A DNA stretch of 64,000 bases from UBA5109 sp963975155 (GCA_963975155.1 CAXBFG010000009.1:45254-109253); one strand, 5' to 3'; counted from the first letter of the stretch, positions 9,678 through 19,345 are shown. The notes: generated from the letters alone by a model not told the origin. A program made the numbers and translations.

Positions 9678-10595
9678 CTAAGGCTCAAGCACTCTGGTCA
9701 CTTCGTCGTCAATCAATTCCAGAATCTGGATTTGGCCACCATAGGCCCGCGACATGCCAACATCGGTTGCCCAGAGTTTTCCATCACAATAGCTTGTAAT
9801 TTCAGGGTGTCTACTATGTGCCACGATCATGCGCCTGGCACCTAAAATTCGCAGTGATTCATCCAGCATTAAACAGGTCATCTCATCAACTCTTGCCGAA
9901 AAGTGCCGTGCCCACATGACCCGATCACTATCATCAACCCGTTGTGAGGAATCAGGCTCCGGAGTTAGTCCGCGCAACCAGGCACTGACTTCAGCATTGA
10001 TTCGTTCAATTCCGTATTCTGCCCAGCGCGGGACGACACCACCATGTACATAAACGGTTTCACCCAGCTTCAAGACCGTTGGAAAATCTGCGATACGACT
10101 GGCATAGGGTCCGCCAGGCATTAAGGCGGCGCCTCGGGCACGTTCATTCGGAGGTAGCCTCTGCAAACGCGGATCATCAAGATTTAAACCCGGCATGCCA
10201 ACATAAGCCGGAAAAGGATTTGGTCCGACAGCCTGATTATCTACTCTGCCGCCCATCACTTCATGATTGCCAATCAGCGCGTAAACTTTACCGCCCTGTT
10301 CTTGTGCCTGCTCCTGAATATTGAAGATGAAATCCAGCACCTCGCGCTCATCATCGCTGCGCCCGATCAGGTCACCCAGCTGAACGATGGTCAGTTCACC
10401 GCCAATCCATTGCTCATCTTCATTAGTAGCACCAGCCAGATGAAAAACCTGCCTGGTAACATTGATATCCGAATGCAGATCACCGATAGCGACAACTCGA
10501 TTGGCATTGCCACTGTTTTGTTGCGGCGCTTCGCTGGCCTGGCTACAGGAAAGCAGAGACATAAAGGAGATAAAAAATAAAATTTTTCCTGACAT
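9678..10595 (-). CDS. Periplasmic metallophosphoesterase, Shewanella-like phosphatase type
   Basis: A 305-residue calcineurin-like phosphoesterase. Metal-binding motifs appear in order: AIGDLHSD, QLGDLIGR, IGNHEVMGG, then VHGGV and AHSRH. Those signatures and the spacing resemble Shewanella-like Ser/Thr phosphatases. The start at 10595 was chosen because it gives a lipoprotein-type signal peptide (FISFMSLLSCSQ); a longer in-frame extension upstream adds only charged, non-conserved residues. A perfect 10-bp inverted repeat lies 15 bases upstream of this start and could be regulatory. The protein is probably anchored in the cell envelope; its natural substrate is unknown. Confidence 0.82.
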   Translation of the reverse strand: MSGKILFFISFMSLLSCSQASEAPQQNSGNANRVVAIGDLHSDINVTRQVFHLAGATNEDEQWIGGELTIVQLGDLIGRSDDEREVLDFIFNIQEQAQEQGGKVYALIGNHEVMGGRVDNQAVGPNPFPAYVGMPGLNLDDPRLQRLPPNERARGAALMPGGPYASRIADFPTVLKLGETVYVHGGVVPRWAEYGIERINAEVSAWLRGLTPEPDSSQRVDDSDRVMWARHFSARVDEMTCLMLDESLRILGARRMIVAHSRHPEITSYCDGKLWATDVGMSRAYGGQIQILELIDDEVTRVLEP

Positions 10596-10609
10596 AATTT
10601 GTTCGCTTT

Positions 10610-10641
10610 TATGTATCACTGTCCGCAAATGGTGATACATA
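10610..10641. promoter_or_regulatory. Inverted repeat upstream of phosphoesterase gene
   Basis: TATGTATCAC and GTGATACATA form perfect 10-bp arms separated by 12 bases, just 5' of the phosphoesterase start on the minus strand. Arm length and spacing suit a repressor operator or an mRNA leader hairpin. A second, weaker inverted repeat (GGTAAT / ATTACC) lies at 10676-10695. No regulator gene is adjacent. Confidence 0.4.
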
Positions 10642-10720
10642 AATTGTACCCGGGCATTATTGTACTTATTTTTTTGGTAATTATCCGTTATTACCAAGAT
10701 GGTACATTATTCGATAGTGG

Positions 10721-10966
10721 TTCATTTTGAAATTTCTTGAGGTACAGAAGCAGTCGTTCCTGTCCCGCTCACCCTTCGATCTTTCCTTCGTATTTTTCCG
10801 GCGCTGCGGAACTCGTCGCTTCGCGACTCAGACAGTCCTCGCGCTTGATCGGAACTTTACTCAGGAAAAAAGCATCTCAATGGGTTCCCATGACAGGAAC
10901 GGCTGCTTTTGCAGAGCTATTGAAAATTTCAATATTGTTAAACGCACAGCCCTGACAAACTGTCCA
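10721..10966 (+). repeat. Interspersed structured element, copy A (domain II only)
   Basis: A partial copy of the five-copy element. It begins with the shared terminus TTTTGAAATTTC, contains the invariant core (ACCCTTCGATCTTTCC, CCGGCGCTGCGGAACTCG, AGTCCTCGCGCTTGATCGG, CATCTCAATGGGTT) and ends near CGCACAGCC. Domain I, present in the other copies, is missing. The arms AAGCAGTCGTTCCTGTC (10748-10764) and GACAGGAACGGCTGCTT (10892-10908) pair at 16 of 17 positions, with a G-T pair at the other. Their sequence differs from the arms of copies B-E. An inner GTCGC-TTCG-CGAC hairpin sits in the core. It lies just downstream of the gcvP stop. Confidence 0.85.
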
Positions 10967-10988
10967 CGGAAACAGTAAAGCATGGAGT

Positions 10989-13877
10989 CTATTCATATTC
11001 CGACATCGGCGGACAGGCACAGACCAGGTTTCTGTCTCCGAAAACATTATCCACGCGGCCCACCGGCGGCCAGTATTTATTATCACGCAGGCTAGCCAGT
11101 GGATAAGCAGCCAGTTGCCTGCTGTAGGCATGCTGCCAGTTATCGGCAGTGACCATGTCTGCCGTATGTGGCGCATTATGCAGCGGGTTATCATCTTTGG
11201 GCAGTTCACCCTTGGCTATGCTGCTGATTTCGGCACGAATCTGTTTCATCGCCGCACAAAAACGATCCAGCTCAGCCAGTGATTCACTTTCGGTTGGCTC
11301 TATCATCAGGGTGCCAGGCACCGGGAAAGACATGGTCGGCGCATGGAATCCATAATCGATCAGGCGCTTGGCAATATCGTCCACCGATATGCCTGATTCT
11401 TCCTGTAAGGGACGAATATCAATAATGCACTCATGGGCGACCCGACCATTTCTGCCGGTATACAGTACCGGGAAGTCATCCTTGAGTTGAGCGGCAATAT
11501 AGTTGGCATTAAGGATAGCCAGTTCACTCGCCTGTGTAAGTCCATCGGCCCCCATCATTTTGATGTACATCCAGGTAATCGGCAGAATCCCGGCACTACC
11601 CCAGGCAGCAGAGGCCACGGCTCCCACTTCATACCTGCCTCCATTTTTTGCCAGCCCTTCATGGCCAGGTAAAAATGGCGCCAGATGTTCTGCGACGGCA
11701 ATCGGACCAACACCAGGACCGCCACCGCCATGCGGAATACAAAACGTTTTGTGCAGATTAAGGTGAGAAACATCGCCGCCAAATTTGCCCGGCTGACATA
11801 GACCCACCATGGCATTGAGATTGGCTCCATCCATGTACACCTGACCACCATGCTCGTGCACTATTTCGCAAAGCTCTTTAATGCCTTCCTCGAACACACC
11901 ATGGGTAGAAGGATAGGTCACCATAATGGCCGCCAGATCATCTTTATATTGTTCTGCCAGACTGCGAAGATTATTCAGATCGACATTACCTTTCGCATCA
12001 CACTTCACCACAACAACTTGCATACCGCACATTTGTGCTGAAGCCGGATTGGTACCATGTGCGGAACTGGGGATCAGACAGATATTTCGCTGACCTTCAC
12101 CACGGGCTTTGTGCCAGGCCCGAATAGCCAGCAAGCCGGCATACTCACCTTGAGAGCCGGCATTGGGTTGCAGAGACACAGCCGCATAACCGGTAATTTT
12201 ACAGAGCATTGTTTCCAGCTCTTTTATCATGTGCAGATAGCCCAGCACCTGCTCCTGCGGAGCAAAAGGATGTAGCTGCGCAAACTCCGGCCAGCTGATT
12301 GGGATCATTTCCGAAGTAGCATTCAATTTCATGGTGCAGGAACCCAGCGGAATCATGGCACGATCAAGGGCTATGTCCTTATCGGCAAGTTTTCTCAGAT
12401 AGCGCAGCATTTCAGTTTCTGAATGATAGCTGTTAAAGACCGGATGACTGAGAGTGGCTTCCTGGCGTTGCAGTGCACTGCCAAACCCAGACTTAGCCTC
12501 TGCTTCCGCTTCAGAAAAATCTATTTGCTCATCAGTAAACAGGCTCCAGAGTTGCTTTATATCCTCGACCCCTGTGGTTTCGTCCAGCGAAATTCCCAGG
12601 CTGCCTGAATTTATTACCCGCAGATTGATACCTTGCAAGGCGGCCTGTTTATGAATCTCATTTGTTTCTTCACCAGTCTCTAAAGTTAAGGTATCAAAAA
12701 AGGTATGGTTACTGATTTTGATATCCGAATAGTGTAATCCTGCGGCGAGGATAGCGGTCAAAGTCTGTATTCTTTCGGCTATGCGCTGCAAGCCTTTGGG
12801 GCCATGATAAACAGCATACATACTCGCTATCACAGCCAGTAAGACCTGAGCCGTACAAATATTGCTGGTAGCCTTTTCACGACGGATATGTTGTTCACGA
12901 GTTTGCAAGGCCAGTCGATATGCCGGCTTTCCACGACTGTCCTGAGACACGCCGATCAACCTGCCAGGCAAGGAGCGTTTAAAACTTTCCTGTGTTGCCA
13001 TATAGGCAGCATGTGGGCCACCAAAACCCAGCGGCACACCAAAACGTTGTGTCGAACCAATTACAACATCTGCACCCATAGCGCCAGGTGACTTAATTAA
13101 TAAAAGACTCAGCAGATCAGCCGCTATCGTCACCAGAATCTGTTTTTCATGAGCCTGTTCTATCAGCTTTGTAAAATCTACAACGGCTCCGTTGGCACCA
13201 GGATTTTGAAGCAGCATACCAAAACAATCATGCTCCAGTACTTGTTCGGCCTTGCCGCTGATCACTTCTATGCCCAAAGGTTCTGCTCGGGTGTGAATGA
13301 CATCCAGGGTTTGCGGGAAACAGTTTTCATCAACAAAAAACTTCTGTGATTTTGATTTGCTCATACGCTGGCATAAAGTCATAGCTTCCGCAGCAGCACT
13401 TCCCTCATCCAGTAATGATGCATTGGCTATAGACATACCCGTCAGGTCTGCAACCATGGTCTGAAAATTTAACAGGGCTTCCAGTCTGCCCTGGGATATC
13501 TCGGCCTGATAGGGTGTATAAGCTGTATACCAGGCAGGATTTTCCAGAATATTTCTTAAGATGACTGCCGGTGTGTGGGTATTGTAATAACCTTGGCCAA
13601 TATAGGTTTTGAATACCTGGTTTTGTTTAGCCAGTGCCCGCAGTTCATTTAAAGCATCTACTTCACTGATGCTTGCTGGCAAATCCAAAGCTGATTTTTT
13701 TTCAGTCCCGCTGTCATTGCTGTTCATGTTAATAGACGCAGGAACAACGGCCCTGATAAATGCGTCCATGTTGTCATAGCCCAGCAGGCTTAACATGCTT
13801 TGTTGTTCTTCGGTATCGGATCCCAGATGGCGGGCAATAAATTCCTGATGCGTTTCCAGTTCGGACAATGACTTCAT
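10989..13877 (-). CDS. gcvP: Glycine dehydrogenase (decarboxylating), P protein
   Basis: A 962-residue, full-length single-chain P protein of the glycine cleavage system. It is PLP-dependent, decarboxylates glycine and passes the aminomethyl group to lipoyl-H protein. The N-terminal half starts with the HLGSDTEEQQSMLSLLG block; the C-terminal half carries the PLP lysine in NLHKTFCIPHGGGGPG, preceded by SSAHGTNPASAQM. It lies 100 bases downstream of gcvT on the same strand. gcvH, which usually lies between the two, is absent; that gap holds four 17-bp tandem repeats instead. No glycine riboswitch was recognised upstream of the pair. Confidence 0.97.
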   Translation of the reverse strand: MKSLSELETHQEFIARHLGSDTEEQQSMLSLLGYDNMDAFIRAVVPASINMNSNDSGTEKKSALDLPASISEVDALNELRALAKQNQVFKTYIGQGYYNTHTPAVILRNILENPAWYTAYTPYQAEISQGRLEALLNFQTMVADLTGMSIANASLLDEGSAAAEAMTLCQRMSKSKSQKFFVDENCFPQTLDVIHTRAEPLGIEVISGKAEQVLEHDCFGMLLQNPGANGAVVDFTKLIEQAHEKQILVTIAADLLSLLLIKSPGAMGADVVIGSTQRFGVPLGFGGPHAAYMATQESFKRSLPGRLIGVSQDSRGKPAYRLALQTREQHIRREKATSNICTAQVLLAVIASMYAVYHGPKGLQRIAERIQTLTAILAAGLHYSDIKISNHTFFDTLTLETGEETNEIHKQAALQGINLRVINSGSLGISLDETTGVEDIKQLWSLFTDEQIDFSEAEAEAKSGFGSALQRQEATLSHPVFNSYHSETEMLRYLRKLADKDIALDRAMIPLGSCTMKLNATSEMIPISWPEFAQLHPFAPQEQVLGYLHMIKELETMLCKITGYAAVSLQPNAGSQGEYAGLLAIRAWHKARGEGQRNICLIPSSAHGTNPASAQMCGMQVVVVKCDAKGNVDLNNLRSLAEQYKDDLAAIMVTYPSTHGVFEEGIKELCEIVHEHGGQVYMDGANLNAMVGLCQPGKFGGDVSHLNLHKTFCIPHGGGGPGVGPIAVAEHLAPFLPGHEGLAKNGGRYEVGAVASAAWGSAGILPITWMYIKMMGADGLTQASELAILNANYIAAQLKDDFPVLYTGRNGRVAHECIIDIRPLQEESGISVDDIAKRLIDYGFHAPTMSFPVPGTLMIEPTESESLAELDRFCAAMKQIRAEISSIAKGELPKDDNPLHNAPHTADMVTADNWQHAYSRQLAAYPLASLRDNKYWPPVGRVDNVFGDRNLVCACPPMSEYE

Positions 13878-13904
13878 AATTAATTCTGCATCTCTTGCTA
13901 ATAT

Positions 13905-13972
13905 TTCTGTTAAAAGTTTCTTTCTGTTAATAGTTTCTTTCTGTAAATAATTTCATTCTGTTAATAGCTTCT
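13905..13972. repeat. Four 17-bp tandem repeats between gcvT and gcvP
   Basis: Four head-to-tail 17-base units of the form TTCTGTTAATAGTTTCT (13905-13921, 13922-13938, 13939-13955, 13956-13972) with a few substitutions each. They occupy most of the 100-base gap between gcvT and gcvP, where gcvH is normally found. Read on the transcribed strand they give an A-rich, weakly structured leader to gcvP. Slippage-prone copy number is possible. Confidence 0.85.
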
Positions 13973-13977
13973 TACTT

Positions 13978-15099
13978 TTACGCCCGGTAATAATTTTGCG
14001 GCACAAAGGGTAATCGACAAACCTCGACAGGTATCACTTTATTGCGTACCAAAGCTTGTAAGATCTGGCCTGGCTGAGCATTTTCCTGATCAACAAAAGC
14101 AATGGCGATTGGTGCTGCCATTGTCGGCGCAAAACCGCCACTGCTTACTTTCCCAATAATATTGCCCTGCTCGCTGGTTAACTGTGCACCCTCTCGAACC
14201 GGGATTCTGCCATCGACAAGCAGCCCTACACGTTTTTTTGAAACACCATTTTGCATCTGTTTTAAAATAATGTCGGCGCCAGGAAAGCCGCCTTCCTTTT
14301 CACCACCCATGCGACGACTCTTACTGATGCTCCAGTTTAAATTTGCTTCGATCGGTGTTATCTCATCATTCAGTTCATGGCCATACAAACATAGACCGGC
14401 TTCTAAGCGTAAAGAGTCTCTGGCCCCCAGGCCAACGGCTTCGACAGCCTCATGAGCCAGCAATATTCTGGCCAGCTTTTCAGCATCAGCGGCAGCTACT
14501 GAAATCTCGAAACCGTCTTCACCGCTATAACCCGAACGGCTAATGTAAGTTCTGATGCCTGCTATTTCTGCCTCTCTTGCCTGCATAAAACTCATGCTCT
14601 GAAGATCCGGGACATACTCAGCGATCACATCTTTTGCTGCCGGGCCCTGCAAAGCGAGCAGACCATGATCTTCCAGATAAACAATGTCCAGGTCCTGCAA
14701 ATTTTCTCTTAAATGTTGGAGATCCCTGGCTTTACAATCTGCATTGATAACCAGAAAAAATTTATTTACTGCCTGCCGGGTAATCATTAAATCATCGATG
14801 ACGCCTCCCGACTCATTGGTAAACAAGGCATAAGTTTGTTGCCCGATTGCTAACGCCTCAAGCTCGACTGGCACCAGGGTTTCTAAACGTCTGGCCGCAT
14901 CAGGGCCGCTGATAATCACTTGCCCCATATGTGAAACATCAAAAAGTCCGGCTTTGGAACGGGTATGTAAATGCTCCTTCATGATGCCCAAAGGATAGGA
15001 AACAGGCATAGCGTATCCTGCAAATGGCACCAGTTTGGCGCCTAGCTCTTCATGCAGGCCGTAGAGCGGCGTATGTTTTAAATTCAAGGCTTCACTCAC
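13978..15099 (-). CDS. gcvT: Aminomethyltransferase, glycine cleavage T protein
   Basis: A 373-residue T protein that transfers the methylene group from aminomethyl-H protein to tetrahydrofolate and releases ammonia. Recognisable family blocks are TPLYGLHEELGAKLVPFAGYAMPVSY at the N-terminus, GLFDVSHMGQV, SRSGYSGEDGFEI and the C-terminal GFAPTMAAPIA barrel segment. Length matches the family (about 360-375). gcvP follows on the same strand. The M6 protease gene ends only 24 bases upstream, which leaves no room for a long riboswitch leader unless it overlaps coding sequence. Confidence 0.96.
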   Translation of the reverse strand: MSEALNLKHTPLYGLHEELGAKLVPFAGYAMPVSYPLGIMKEHLHTRSKAGLFDVSHMGQVIISGPDAARRLETLVPVELEALAIGQQTYALFTNESGGVIDDLMITRQAVNKFFLVINADCKARDLQHLRENLQDLDIVYLEDHGLLALQGPAAKDVIAEYVPDLQSMSFMQAREAEIAGIRTYISRSGYSGEDGFEISVAAADAEKLARILLAHEAVEAVGLGARDSLRLEAGLCLYGHELNDEITPIEANLNWSISKSRRMGGEKEGGFPGADIILKQMQNGVSKKRVGLLVDGRIPVREGAQLTSEQGNIIGKVSSGGFAPTMAAPIAIAFVDQENAQPGQILQALVRNKVIPVEVCRLPFVPQNYYRA

Positions 15100-15123
15100 T
15101 TTGAAAAGTCGGAAAATGCAAGA

Positions 15124-17892
15124 CTAACGTTCCCAGGTAAAATAGATTTTCACCTTGGCTTCACCGGGAGCAGTTTCATCTGGTCTCGCTAGCTGAAAAT
15201 TTAATCCTTCATTGGGGATATTGGCGCTGCCAAACTGCAGCATCGGATTCAGATAGGAATCAGCATCACTAAATGTACTGACTGCCTTAAACGCTTCGCT
15301 GTGGTCGGCAAGCAGAGTTCCATTTTCGATACGATAATACTGTATTCCGGCGTTAAAATCTTCCAGGGCAAAAGGTGCATCTCCTGAATGGGCATTGCGC
15401 AAAAGACGGTCATACAATCTGTAACTAAGGCCATCTCTGCCCAGGCGTATATCATAAAGTGTGCCCATTGATTTATAGGCCTCCCTGTCGGCACCAGGCA
15501 GTATTTCATTGATCAGGGTGAAGCTGTAAAGCAATTGCCGGCCTTCCCAGCTTAAGCTTTCACCTGCCGGGCTTGCGTCTTCACAATAGGCACGATCTGC
15601 GTCACCGAGGTCGACTGGAAAATAGGCTGGGCGACGCTGAAAGCACATTACCTCAAGATAGGACTGCCGTAACACTGGCTGCGCATCATCCGTAAACTCA
15701 AAAAATTTCCAGCCATCTTCTTCCTGGTAGTAAGTCTCCGGCACGGCGGGTAAAGCGTATTCCTGTGGGGTGGAATCAACCAGTAACAAGAACCCATTAC
15801 CAGGGCCAAACTGGGCCGGTTCATTCTGGCTCCATAAATAGGAACCATTGTAATACCAGAGCAGCACGCCGGGCCGATAGGCAAAATCAACGGCCTCGAG
15901 TTCTCCGTTTTCGGCATTCCGATAAAACGAAAAGCCCGGTCCTTCGAGCGCCGAATCATAATTGTAAACAGACTCAAATATCTCATACGGATCTCTGTAC
16001 TCTAAAAGATAGAAATGCGGCACGGCAAGATCATGCGAACCGCCGCTTAATGAAAAACCTTCGACGCGCCAACCCTGAAAAGCCTGTGCTTCAAAGTCGT
16101 CATAAAAATCCACAGCCGCTATTTCGACATTATCAATCAGGGCTCCGTCTTCCACGGCAGCCATGTCCGCAAAATAATGGAAACGTATTTCGAGGGACTC
16201 CTGTCCGCCAAAATCACTGAGGTCGAAAGCAGCATGCACCCATTGCGCGATATTGCAGGGGTCAATGTCGGCCTGACCAACGCGGTCTTCAGCCAGTGCC
16301 ACGTCCTGATCAGGATTACAGCCTGCGCTGGTTTCTACTTTGCCATCTCCATCCAGGTCGCCACTACGCCCGGTGAAGCCCGGGATAGTGCCAAAACCAT
16401 CATGGCCACGCTGGGAAGCCATCACGCTTTGGGTATCTTCCGGAGCGGATTTATCCACTGGCATCAAGCGCTGATAGTTTTCTCCATCTATAGACGCCTC
16501 TACGTAAAGATAATCCCAATCAGCCTCAATGGTGAACCAGGTGTCCAGCTCCATGACTATGTCCTGTCCGGCAAGCTCACTAAAGTCAAAACGTCGTGAA
16601 AGGTAGTTGTTTACATCATTACCCTGCCCGGTATAAGCCGCTTGCTGGCCATTATTTTCCTGTAAGGGGCCCATTCTCAATTCGCGGATCTTGGGTGGCA
16701 GGATCACCATAGCGGCATCACAGAGACCAGCAGGGTTAAGATCCCCTGCTGAGCCGCTCCAGTCATTCATGGTTTTTAAATAAACTGACTGCACCCTGCT
16801 GCCACCCGCCATCGTCGGCTCAATAACACAAGGTTCAGCCCAGCCCAGCACCATCCTTGACCAGATACTCATTTCCTGTGGAACAGGGCTTGCAGTAGAA
16901 CTCATCACTTCCCAGGAAGCCGTGGAATTGCTGGTTTGACGTGCATATATATCAGGCAGACCAATGGAATGTCCGAACTCATGAATAAAGGTGGAGACTT
17001 CTGTATATTCCGACTGCATGTTGTAGTCATAGACCCAGAGGCCTTCTTTTAGCTCGACACCACCACGGCGATTGCTAAAGCCTTCTATTTCAGGGCCTTT
17101 GCCATTGTTTTTGGTCAGGGAAAAGCGATGCGGCCAGATACGCTGGGCACATTCCTGCTCGTCGGGGCTTAATGTCTCATACAAATCGCTCGGTGCATTG
17201 GGGGTAAATTTCTGGTTCAGGCTGAACAGACTCTGGCAGGAAGACTGTCCCTTGCCGGCAAACACCAGCACAAAATGGTCGATATAGCCGTCACGTTCGT
17301 TATAAACCCCATCACCGTCATAATCCATGGGGTCCCAGACATCAAAATCTTCCCAGGCAAAGTCCGGCTCCTGTTCGTAGGCCTTTAACAGCACATCTTC
17401 TACCAGAATTTCTGCCCTCGAATCATTGCGCCACTGGCCATCTGAATTTTGTACCGGACTGCCGTAATAATCGGAAGGCTGATCCACGGTTACCATAGGG
17501 AAAATTTCACCGGTAACCACATACTGCCCTTTGGACTGATGATAAAAGTAGTGTGACAAAGTGCCAGGCTCAGGATTGTTCAAATCTGAAGAAAATAACA
17601 ATTCATCAAAATAGGCCTGATTTTTGACAGCAGCACTGGCTTCGCCCGCAAACCGATCGAAACCCTGGTTGGCGTACTGAACCGGAATAATCAGCATACG
17701 GTGAGGTTTGTCTGCGCTACTGAACACCGGCGCAATGGCATCAGATTTGATTTGTGGATTGCCCAGCTCATCCAGTTCAAAATTTGCCAGATGCCCGATC
17801 ATCTCCAGACTGTTTTGTTGGGCCTGATTTTGCCCCAGAGCCGGAGCAGCCAGGATGAAAAGTATGAGGGGAAAAGCGCTGAACTTAAGCAA
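15124..17892 (-). CDS. Secreted M6-family metalloprotease (immune inhibitor A-like)
   Basis: A 922-residue exported protein. The N-terminal signal peptide (LKFSAFPLILFILAAPALG) is followed by an M6-type domain with the zinc site HEFGH near residues 301-305 (FIHEFGHSIGLPDIYA) and a calcium-type DPMDYDGDGVYNERDG loop. A jelly-roll-like region follows, containing a second DLDGDGKVE calcium motif. M6 enzymes are secreted broad-specificity zinc proteases, the best known being Bacillus immune inhibitor A. It is probably secreted to degrade environmental protein. It is monocistronic or weakly coupled to gcvT. A copy of the interspersed element lies upstream. Confidence 0.88.
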   Translation of the reverse strand: MLKFSAFPLILFILAAPALGQNQAQQNSLEMIGHLANFELDELGNPQIKSDAIAPVFSSADKPHRMLIIPVQYANQGFDRFAGEASAAVKNQAYFDELLFSSDLNNPEPGTLSHYFYHQSKGQYVVTGEIFPMVTVDQPSDYYGSPVQNSDGQWRNDSRAEILVEDVLLKAYEQEPDFAWEDFDVWDPMDYDGDGVYNERDGYIDHFVLVFAGKGQSSCQSLFSLNQKFTPNAPSDLYETLSPDEQECAQRIWPHRFSLTKNNGKGPEIEGFSNRRGGVELKEGLWVYDYNMQSEYTEVSTFIHEFGHSIGLPDIYARQTSNSTASWEVMSSTASPVPQEMSIWSRMVLGWAEPCVIEPTMAGGSRVQSVYLKTMNDWSGSAGDLNPAGLCDAAMVILPPKIRELRMGPLQENNGQQAAYTGQGNDVNNYLSRRFDFSELAGQDIVMELDTWFTIEADWDYLYVEASIDGENYQRLMPVDKSAPEDTQSVMASQRGHDGFGTIPGFTGRSGDLDGDGKVETSAGCNPDQDVALAEDRVGQADIDPCNIAQWVHAAFDLSDFGGQESLEIRFHYFADMAAVEDGALIDNVEIAAVDFYDDFEAQAFQGWRVEGFSLSGGSHDLAVPHFYLLEYRDPYEIFESVYNYDSALEGPGFSFYRNAENGELEAVDFAYRPGVLLWYYNGSYLWSQNEPAQFGPGNGFLLLVDSTPQEYALPAVPETYYQEEDGWKFFEFTDDAQPVLRQSYLEVMCFQRRPAYFPVDLGDADRAYCEDASPAGESLSWEGRQLLYSFTLINEILPGADREAYKSMGTLYDIRLGRDGLSYRLYDRLLRNAHSGDAPFALEDFNAGIQYYRIENGTLLADHSEAFKAVSTFSDADSYLNPMLQFGSANIPNEGLNFQLARPDETAPGEAKVKIYFTWER

Positions 17893-18049
17893 AACTTACC
17901 AACTTGAAGGTCGACATAACAATCGCTCAATCTTACTAAAAGCCCGGTCAGGGAACAAACAAACTAAGTACTTTTATGCGCTTCTTTTTACTTATTGCAA
18001 TTAGACTAGAATCGCTTGGTGCTTCAGTTAAACCTTTTCCAGCAAGGCT

Positions 18050-18521
18050 CAGTCCTGTTGGCAAGCTATCCTTTCGCCGACACGCCAAAAAGCGTACGGT
18101 CCAGCCACCCATCATAGATGGGCGTCGTTCGTCGGCGCACAAAGCTGTGCTTTGTAAACGCTTGCCTCACCCATATACAGGCTCGGCTGACGACATCTGA
18201 CCGCCATGGATGGCGGGAATGTCGAAATTGCAGGAGCAAATTTCTACCCTGTCGCCAGACGGTCGCCGACTGAATAGCGTCTCATCAAGACTGTGCGTCA
18301 AACACCCTTTAAAAGTCGACAATGATAGGAAAGCCGCGCTTCCTGTCATGTGAACCCATTGAGATGTCTTAAGCCTGAGAATTTTTCCGATCAAGCGCGA
18401 GGACTGTTTGAGGCGCGAAGCGACGAGTTCCGCAGCGCCGGAAAAATAGGAAGGAAAGATCGAAGGGTGAACCAGACAGATGTGGCGGCTTCTACATCAC
18501 AATAAATTTCTAACTAAACTA
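18050..18521 (-). repeat. Interspersed structured element, copy B (expanded)
   Basis: The longest copy, orientation opposite to copies A and E. Domain I (18050-18294) contains the conserved GACACGCCAAAAAGCGTAC and CAGGCTCGGCTGACGACAT blocks. Relative to copies C and D it carries two inserted stretches of roughly 75 and 50 bases, exactly where the tips of two small hairpins fall. Domain II (about 18331-18491) has pairing arms AAGCCGC and GCGGCTT and the invariant core. It fills most of the 655-base gap between the M6 protease start and the phosphatase stop. Confidence 0.85.
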
Positions 18522-18547
18522 CTACCCAGGATCGGCCTGCCCTGAAT

Positions 18548-19126
18548 TTATTGCTCGCGAGGGGGCGGAGGAGTCCAATCGCAGGATTCGCAATCAGGCG
18601 AGATATTGCTCTGTGCGAGAACGTTGAAGATAAAGTCCCGCCACACCGCATTCGGCTGCCAGACGGTGTTCATATCGGCTTTTGCCTCGGCTACCGAAAC
18701 GCCCTCATAAATAACACGATAGAGGAAACTGAAGGCAGTTGCACGAGCATTTACCTGACAATGCAGCAGGGTTTTCTTGCCGGTATCTCGCTGCATTGAA
18801 TCAGCGAAAGCATAGAAATCAGCCGGCAGCGGATTGTTGAAATCTACCGGAACATGCATGTATTCCATGCCTAGGCCTTTAACGATCTGATCTTCATCGG
18901 CAAGGGCATTGGAATTATTGGTAAAGGCTATATAGACGACGCGTTCAAAGCCATGCTCCTTGACTGTTTCCAGCTGCTCGCGAGTGGGCTGACCCGCACT
19001 GGCGAAGCTGTCACTGTATTGCAGGAAATTGGTAATCTCTGCCAGAGCAGGGTCCACTTCCTCAAGGGCAAAGGAACCTGGAGGCAAACACAACAGAAGC
19101 GCAGCGCAGTAACCTAGTATTTTCAT
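18548..19126 (-). CDS. Exported CX4R phosphatase-like protein
   Basis: A 192-residue protein of the protein-tyrosine-phosphatase-like superfamily, close to the DUF442 / beta-lactamase-hydrolase-like phosphatase branch. The start at 19126 (after an AGAAG ribosome-binding sequence) gives a clean signal peptide, MKILGYCAALLLCLPPGSFA; longer in-frame starts do not. The active-site loop is HCQVNARA, where Cys and Arg are separated by four residues rather than the classical five, as in related DUF442 proteins. The upstream ASAGQPTREQL block is also typical. Export suggests a periplasmic phosphatase; the substrate is unknown. Confidence 0.8.
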   Translation of the reverse strand: MKILGYCAALLLCLPPGSFALEEVDPALAEITNFLQYSDSFASAGQPTREQLETVKEHGFERVVYIAFTNNSNALADEDQIVKGLGMEYMHVPVDFNNPLPADFYAFADSMQRDTGKKTLLHCQVNARATAFSFLYRVIYEGVSVAEAKADMNTVWQPNAVWRDFIFNVLAQSNISPDCESCDWTPPPPREQ

Positions 19127-19345
19127 ATCGAACTTCTCTTTTGTGGAAATCATGAACTCAGTTTGCTCAAACTCTGGCCGGACAGCTTTGCAAGTCAGCA
19201 GAACTACTCCGATCACTGCCCGACCAATAAGCTTTTACCAAAACCATCGCAAAAAATCCATGACCTTTTGTGTTGCGTAAGTTATAAATAAACAGTGTTA
19301 CTCTCATAGAACCACTTGTTACATTTAATACGATAAGTGATAAAA

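Noticed and set aside
10737..10955. Open frame in copy A whose peptide (HPSIFPSYFSGAAEL) recurs in the other copies
   Set aside because: The underlying DNA is almost identical in all five copies, so a shared frame is expected by chance. Starts differ, and arm changes preserve base pairing rather than protein. A tiny coding function cannot be fully excluded.
15100..15123. Glycine riboswitch before gcvT
   Set aside because: Only 24 bases separate gcvT from the preceding gene and no tandem aptamer pattern was seen.
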